From assembly GCA_023437485.1 (NCBI GenBank), contig JAEZGB010000172.1:1-8591 (forward strand): DNA of 8,591 nucleotides, written 5' to 3'. The notes under the pieces were generated by a model. The model searched no databases, was not told where the DNA came from, and saw only the letters and a list, made by a program, of their open reading frames with translations. Origin of the DNA: Bacteroidota bacterium (GTDB taxonomy: Bacteria; Bacteroidota; Bacteroidia; Flavobacteriales; Flavobacteriaceae). The translations under genes were made by a program, and so were the position numbers. Position 1 is the first letter of the stretch. Every line of letters begins with the position of its first letter. Below are positions 5,331-8,591 of this stretch, piece after piece.

Positions 5331-6486
5331 ATTCCACCCAACTCTTATAATACTTCCCGTCATCAATCCCCATTGCCTCTTTGGTGACTTTGAGTGGACG
5401 GAATGTATCCACCATCACCGCGAGTTCCTGGGTCTCGGTCTGTCCGATGCTGCGCTCATAAGCTCCCGGTGCGGGCCCGTGCGGGATTCCCTTTGGATGC
5501 AACGTGATATGGCCCTGCTCGATATTGTTGCGCGACATAAAATCGCCATCGACATAATACAACACCTCGTCACTGTCAATGTTGCTGTGGTTGTACGGTG
5601 CGGGAATAGAGAGCGGATGGTAATCGTAAAGCCTTGGGCAAAACGAGCATACCACAAAAGTGGACGTTTCAAAGGTTTGGTGCACCGGAGGCGGTTGGTG
5701 GACACGGCCCGTTATCGGCTCAAAATTGTGGATGCTGAAGCCGTACGGGAAATTATACCCATCCCAACCGATCACGTCAAAAGGGTGCGTGGCATACACC
5801 ATCTCGTGGATCATCCCCTCCTTTTTGACTTTAATGATAAAGTCGCCCTTTTCATCGTGAGTTTCCAAATGGGTCGGAAGCTTAAAATCGCGCTCGCAAA
5901 ACGGCGAATGCTCCAAATGCTGCCCCGATTGGTTCTTATAGCGCTTTGGTGTATAGAATGGCGCGTGCGATTCCACGAAAAAGATGCGGTTTTCTGAAGT
6001 TGCGAAATCAATTTGGTAAATCATTCCCCGCGGGATGATCAGGTAATCGCCGTATTCAAAATCAATGTTGCCCATCATGGTCCGGAGCGTTCCCGAACCT
6101 TTGTGGATAAACAGCATTTCATCGCTGTCGGCGTTTTTGTAGAAATATTCCCGGAGTGATTGCTGTGGCGCGGCAAGCCCGATGATGCAGTCAGCATTAA
6201 CAAGCATTGGTTTGCGGCTGTCAAGAAAGTCTTTTTGCGGCTTGAGTTCGAACCCTTTCAGCAATAATGACTTGATATTTTTGTCAATCGCGATCTCGGG
6301 CTCAACCGAATACGACTTTCTGATTTCGCGTACCTGCGTGGGCCTGTGAACTTGGTAAAGAAGCGACGAGTGCCCGTGAAAGCCCTCAGTACCAAAGAGT
6401 TGTTCGTAATAAAGGCCGCCATTGGGTTTTTTAAATTGGACGTGCCTTTTTTGAGGAAAATCCCCAAGTTTATGATATATCGGCAT
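5329..6486 (-). CDS. hmgA: Homogentisate 1,2-dioxygenase
   Basis: This 385-residue cytosolic cupin-fold iron enzyme opens the ring of homogentisate to give 4-maleylacetoacetate, the step after HppD in tyrosine/phenylalanine breakdown. It is the shorter bacterial form (the human enzyme is about 445 residues). Diagnostic segments are GFHGHSSLLYQVHRPT (35-50), DEMLFIHKGSGTL (122-134), PPPVHQTFET (265-274), CSFCPRLYDYHPLSIPAPYN (280-299) and GIPHGPAPG (333-341). The probable iron ligands are H300 (YNHSN), E307 (DSDEVLYYV) and H336 (IPHGP); H269 is the likely catalytic base by position. The ATG gives the usual N-terminus (MPIYHKLGDFPQKRH). It is divergent from the symporter gene. Downstream hppD is now separated by the inverted-repeat element. 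Confidence 0.96.
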   Translation of the reverse strand: MPIYHKLGDFPQKRHVQFKKPNGGLYYEQLFGTEGFHGHSSLLYQVHRPTQVREIRKSYSVEPEIAIDKNIKSLLLKGFELKPQKDFLDSRKPMLVNADCIIGLAAPQQSLREYFYKNADSDEMLFIHKGSGTLRTMMGNIDFEYGDYLIIPRGMIYQIDFATSENRIFFVESHAPFYTPKRYKNQSGQHLEHSPFCERDFKLPTHLETHDEKGDFIIKVKKEGMIHEMVYATHPFDVIGWDGYNFPYGFSIHNFEPITGRVHQPPPVHQTFETSTFVVCSFCPRLYDYHPLSIPAPYNHSNIDSDEVLYYVDGDFMSRNNIEQGHITLHPKGIPHGPAPGAYERSIGQTETQELAVMVDTFRPLKVTKEAMGIDDGKYYKSWVE

Positions 6487-6768
6487 AAGATTAAAATTGA
6501 ATGATTAATACTTGCAATTTCAGGCCGATCATTCAGGATTTCTCTTGATCAGGAATTGTAGATGTGCCAATAAGCCTGCCCATGCTTTCATAGCGTAAAT
6601 ATCGTAAAAATTTTAATTTATGAGGTCCGGCCGCCCGGACATTAACCTTCAATTACGCATTTGGATCCTTTTTATCAACAGTTTTGCAAGGTTTTGAGCT
6701 ATAAACAGCAAAAGTGATTTGTTTTTTTATCTTTGGAACCACAATTTTCACAATTTTTAGTAAGAAAT
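6487..6768. promoter_or_regulatory. Divergent hmgA / symporter intergenic control region
   Basis: The 282 bases between the two divergent genes hold no reading frame of note. On the hmgA side CCTGA occurs three times on the minus strand within about 35 bases (near 6516 to 6555), and a GATCA appears in two of the intervals. In the middle, GTCCGG (6625-6630) and CCGGAC (6635-6640) form a 6-base inverted repeat with a 4-base gap, a possible operator or small hairpin. No well-formed hmgA promoter was recognised; a TATTTACG near 6594-6601 on the minus strand is only a weak candidate. Confidence 0.4.
6728..6735 (+). promoter_or_regulatory. Probable -7 box for the symporter gene (TATCTTTG)
   Basis: This exact TAnnTTTG match lies about 34 bases before the ATG at 6769. 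It would give a leader of roughly 25 to 30 bases containing a short direct repeat of CACAATTTT. No TTTG -33 box is found at standard spacing. The box covers the TTG at 6733, which argues against that upstream start. Confidence 0.5.
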
Positions 6769-8583
6769 ATGACTTTAAAAGCTGAATCCTGGGGCACGCG
6801 GGTTGGATTGATCCTGGCAATGGCAGGAAACGCAGTAGGACTGGGTAACTTTTTGAGATTTCCGGTCCAGGCCGTTCAAAATGGAGGTGGTGCGTTCATA
6901 ATTCCGTATCTGGTTTGCTTCCTGCTGATGGGAATTCCGCTTTTGTTTATCGAATGGTCAACGGGAAGGTTTGGCGGCCGTTTTGGCAATCACTCCACCC
7001 CGTATATCCTGGACACCATGGCCAAAGGCCGTATATGGAAATATATCGGGGTTTTTGGAATCTTTACCAACATCGCGGTTGCGTCCTATTACTGTTATAT
7101 TGAATCCTGGACGATGTCATATGTGGTTCATTCCCTCAAAGGAACTTTTGTAGGAATGGACCAATCGGAGGTTGCCGGCTTTTTCAATACCTATGTAGAT
7201 GTGGCCGAGTCAACAACCGGGCTTCCTTTTGAAGCCATCATTTTCTATATTCTTTGCCTGGCCCTAAACACTTATATACTGTCAAAAGGCCTTGGAGGAA
7301 TTGAAAAGGTTGCCAAGATCGGAATGCCGTTGCTAATCATTTTTGGTGTTTTCCTCGCCATTCGCGGGCTTACCCTGGGGACAAGTGGCGCATCTGAACA
7401 ATTTCCCGCGGCAAATGCCTGGGACGGGCTCAACTTTTTGTGGACCCCCCAATTTGACTCACTAACCAATCCAAAAGTCTGGCTCGCCGCGGCCGGACAG
7501 ATATTTTTCACCCTTTCGGTGGGAATGGGAACCATCCAATGCTACGCGGCTTATGTGAAGTACAAGGACGATATCGCGCTGAACGCCGTATCAGCGGGTT
7601 TTATGAACGAGTTTGTCGAGGTGGTCCTGGGCAGCCTGATCGTAATTCCTATCGCAGCCGGATATCTTGGCCTTGACTGGGTTTTACAAAATGCCGGGTT
7701 TGGGATGGCGTTCCAAACGATGCCGTATCTGTTCCAGCAATGGGGGCCTGTATTGGCTGCAATCGCAGGGGTGTTTTGGTTCGGCCTTCTTTTCTTTGCG
7801 GGAATCACCTCGTCGCTGGCCATGGGAACCCCCTGGATGGGCTTTATGCGCGACGAATTCAACTGGGGCCGCAAAAAGGGCGCATGGTCTTTTGGAGCAT
7901 TGGCATTGCTAATGGGGCTTCCCACAGTGTTCTTTTTTCAACAAGGTGTGTTTGACGAGTACGATTACTGGGCCGGAACGGTCAGCCTGGTGGTATTCGC
8001 CTTCCTGGAAACCGTGCTATTCGCCTGGATTTTTGGTATCAAAAAAGGATGGGCCGAGATCAATATGGGAGCCGACATCAAGGTCCCGATCGTCTTCAAA
8101 TACATTATCCTGGTGGTAACCCCGTTGCTTTTGGGATGGGTCCTTATCTCCAGTATTCCGGATATTTCCAACAAGATCACCAACCAGGACACCAATAATC
8201 GCGAGTGGTTTGACACCCGTTATTTCGCCGAGAATTTTGAAAGCACAGGAACCGTGACCTCCGTAGTTGACTCGGTAAGTGCCAATTACGTCCGTCTGGC
8301 GTTCCAAAACTCCAAAAAGGTTTATGACAAACGCACCGACGAAGTAAAAATGGTCGCCTTTACTGATTATAAAGTTTATACCTTTAAAGAGGGACAACGC
8401 ACATCGGTTGCCAAGGGACAGACCGTTGCCCCAAGGGATCCTATTGCCGAGGGTGAATTTACCAACAATGTATTTTACAAATTCATAGGGCGAATGTTGC
8501 TTGTAACACTGTTTGTGTTCATTTCGGCCACTGTTTACATAGCCTATAAAAAACGTGTTAGAGAAGGGAGAGCCACACCATGA
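6769..8583 (+). CDS. LeuT-family (NSS/SNF) sodium-dependent amino acid symporter
   Basis: This 604-residue inner-membrane protein takes up amino acids driven by sodium. It resembles Aquifex LeuT and shares its numbering at the N-terminus: N21, A22, G24, L25, G26 and N27 in GNAVGLGNFLRFP (TM1), then V104 and Y108 in TM3. TM6 has GQIFFTLSVGMG (F247, T248, S250, M253), TM7 MNEFVEVVLG (N280; E284 matches the LeuT glutamate of chloride-independent members), and TM8 FAGITSSLAMG (A344, T347, S348). Sodium-site residues are therefore kept. In the pocket, LeuT F259 and I359 are both Met (M253, M352). GMG in place of LeuT GFG is also seen in MhsT, which takes bulky and aromatic amino acids. Between TM11 and TM12 (about 465-567) is a hydrophilic insertion, some 85 residues longer than in LeuT, on the outer face. 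The ATG at 6769 aligns with LeuT Met1. The stop overlaps the next start (ATGA). Confidence 0.95.
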   Translation: MTLKAESWGTRVGLILAMAGNAVGLGNFLRFPVQAVQNGGGAFIIPYLVCFLLMGIPLLFIEWSTGRFGGRFGNHSTPYILDTMAKGRIWKYIGVFGIFTNIAVASYYCYIESWTMSYVVHSLKGTFVGMDQSEVAGFFNTYVDVAESTTGLPFEAIIFYILCLALNTYILSKGLGGIEKVAKIGMPLLIIFGVFLAIRGLTLGTSGASEQFPAANAWDGLNFLWTPQFDSLTNPKVWLAAAGQIFFTLSVGMGTIQCYAAYVKYKDDIALNAVSAGFMNEFVEVVLGSLIVIPIAAGYLGLDWVLQNAGFGMAFQTMPYLFQQWGPVLAAIAGVFWFGLLFFAGITSSLAMGTPWMGFMRDEFNWGRKKGAWSFGALALLMGLPTVFFFQQGVFDEYDYWAGTVSLVVFAFLETVLFAWIFGIKKGWAEINMGADIKVPIVFKYIILVVTPLLLGWVLISSIPDISNKITNQDTNNREWFDTRYFAENFESTGTVTSVVDSVSANYVRLAFQNSKKVYDKRTDEVKMVAFTDYKVYTFKEGQRTSVAKGQTVAPRDPIAEGEFTNNVFYKFIGRMLLVTLFVFISATVYIAYKKRVREGRATP

Positions 8584-8591
8584 AAACCGAA
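8580..8591 (+). CDS. Start of a downstream gene, cut by window edge
   Basis: An ATG overlaps the symporter stop (ATGA at 8580-8583) and is preceded at 8565-8570 by AGGGAG, one of the few convincing Shine-Dalgarno sequences here, with a 9-base spacer. Only MKT can be read. A coupled gene is likely. Small accessory subunits such as MetS follow some NSS transporter genes, but the product here is unknown. Confidence 0.55.

Noticed and set aside
4838..5340. Target-site duplication flanking the inverted-repeat element
   Set aside because: The bases outside the repeats (TTTCAT on the left, ATTCCA on the right) show no direct repeat beyond short AT-rich similarity, so no duplication can be claimed.
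5479..5997. Plus-strand open frame of 172 codons inside hmgA
   Set aside because: It is antisense to a clearly conserved enzyme gene and resembles no protein; likewise the 152-codon frame at 4395-4853 opposite hppD.
6733..6768. Upstream TTG start for the symporter
   Set aside because: The TTG is part of the TATCTTTG promoter box, and the ATG at 6769 aligns residue for residue with LeuT Met1.

Overview
The window reads as chromosomal DNA from a member of the Bacteroidota, most likely a Cytophagales-type bacterium. The grounds are the close fit of several upstream regions to the Bacteroidota promoter -7 box (TAnnTTTG), the scarcity of Shine-Dalgarno sequences, the protein types (a lipoprotein MepM-like M23 peptidase, a DUF3108 protein, a bacteroidete-style four-helix-bundle gene) and the moderate GC content. 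The rank below phylum is inference.

Layout: almost everything is on the minus strand, so the transcriptional order is right to left. Homogentisate 1,2-dioxygenase (hmgA, 6486 to 5329) and 4-hydroxyphenylpyruvate dioxygenase (hppD, 4847 to 3690) form the tyrosine/phenylalanine catabolic pair. The 481 bases between them are filled by a compact element: a frameshifted four-helix-bundle (S23/IVP-type) gene enclosed by 36-base imperfect inverted repeats that start at the hppD start codon and run into the hmgA stop codon. Downstream of hppD is a 283-base gap with a minus-strand promoter motif, about 110 bases of possible small RNA or leader, and a strong intrinsic terminator whose loop overlaps a second promoter. 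Next comes a tightly packed trio: a secreted DUF3108 protein, tryptophan 2,3-dioxygenase (TDO) and a lipoprotein MepM-like M23 peptidase (3-base gap, then a 1-base overlap). After a GC-rich hairpin-forming spacer comes the N-terminal part of glucose-6-phosphate isomerase (pgi), cut by the left edge of the window.

On the plus strand, divergent from hmgA, is a LeuT-type sodium:amino-acid symporter (6769 to 8583). Its stop codon overlaps the start of another gene cut by the right edge.

The genes read as an aromatic amino acid use locus. The symporter has the GMG version of the TM6 substrate motif, associated in MhsT with bulky and aromatic substrates. HppD and HmgA convert 4-hydroxyphenylpyruvate to homogentisate and then maleylacetoacetate, and TDO opens the tryptophan ring to N-formylkynurenine. 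The M23 and DUF3108 proteins are envelope proteins whose link to tryptophan oxidation is unexplained.

The points most worth a second look are the inverted-repeat element wedged exactly between hmgA and hppD, the candidate small RNA/terminator/promoter cassette at 3448-3587, the Cys in place of a zinc-ligand His in the M23 enzyme, and the large periplasmic insertion in the symporter. I see no clearly new multi-gene defence or mobile system.
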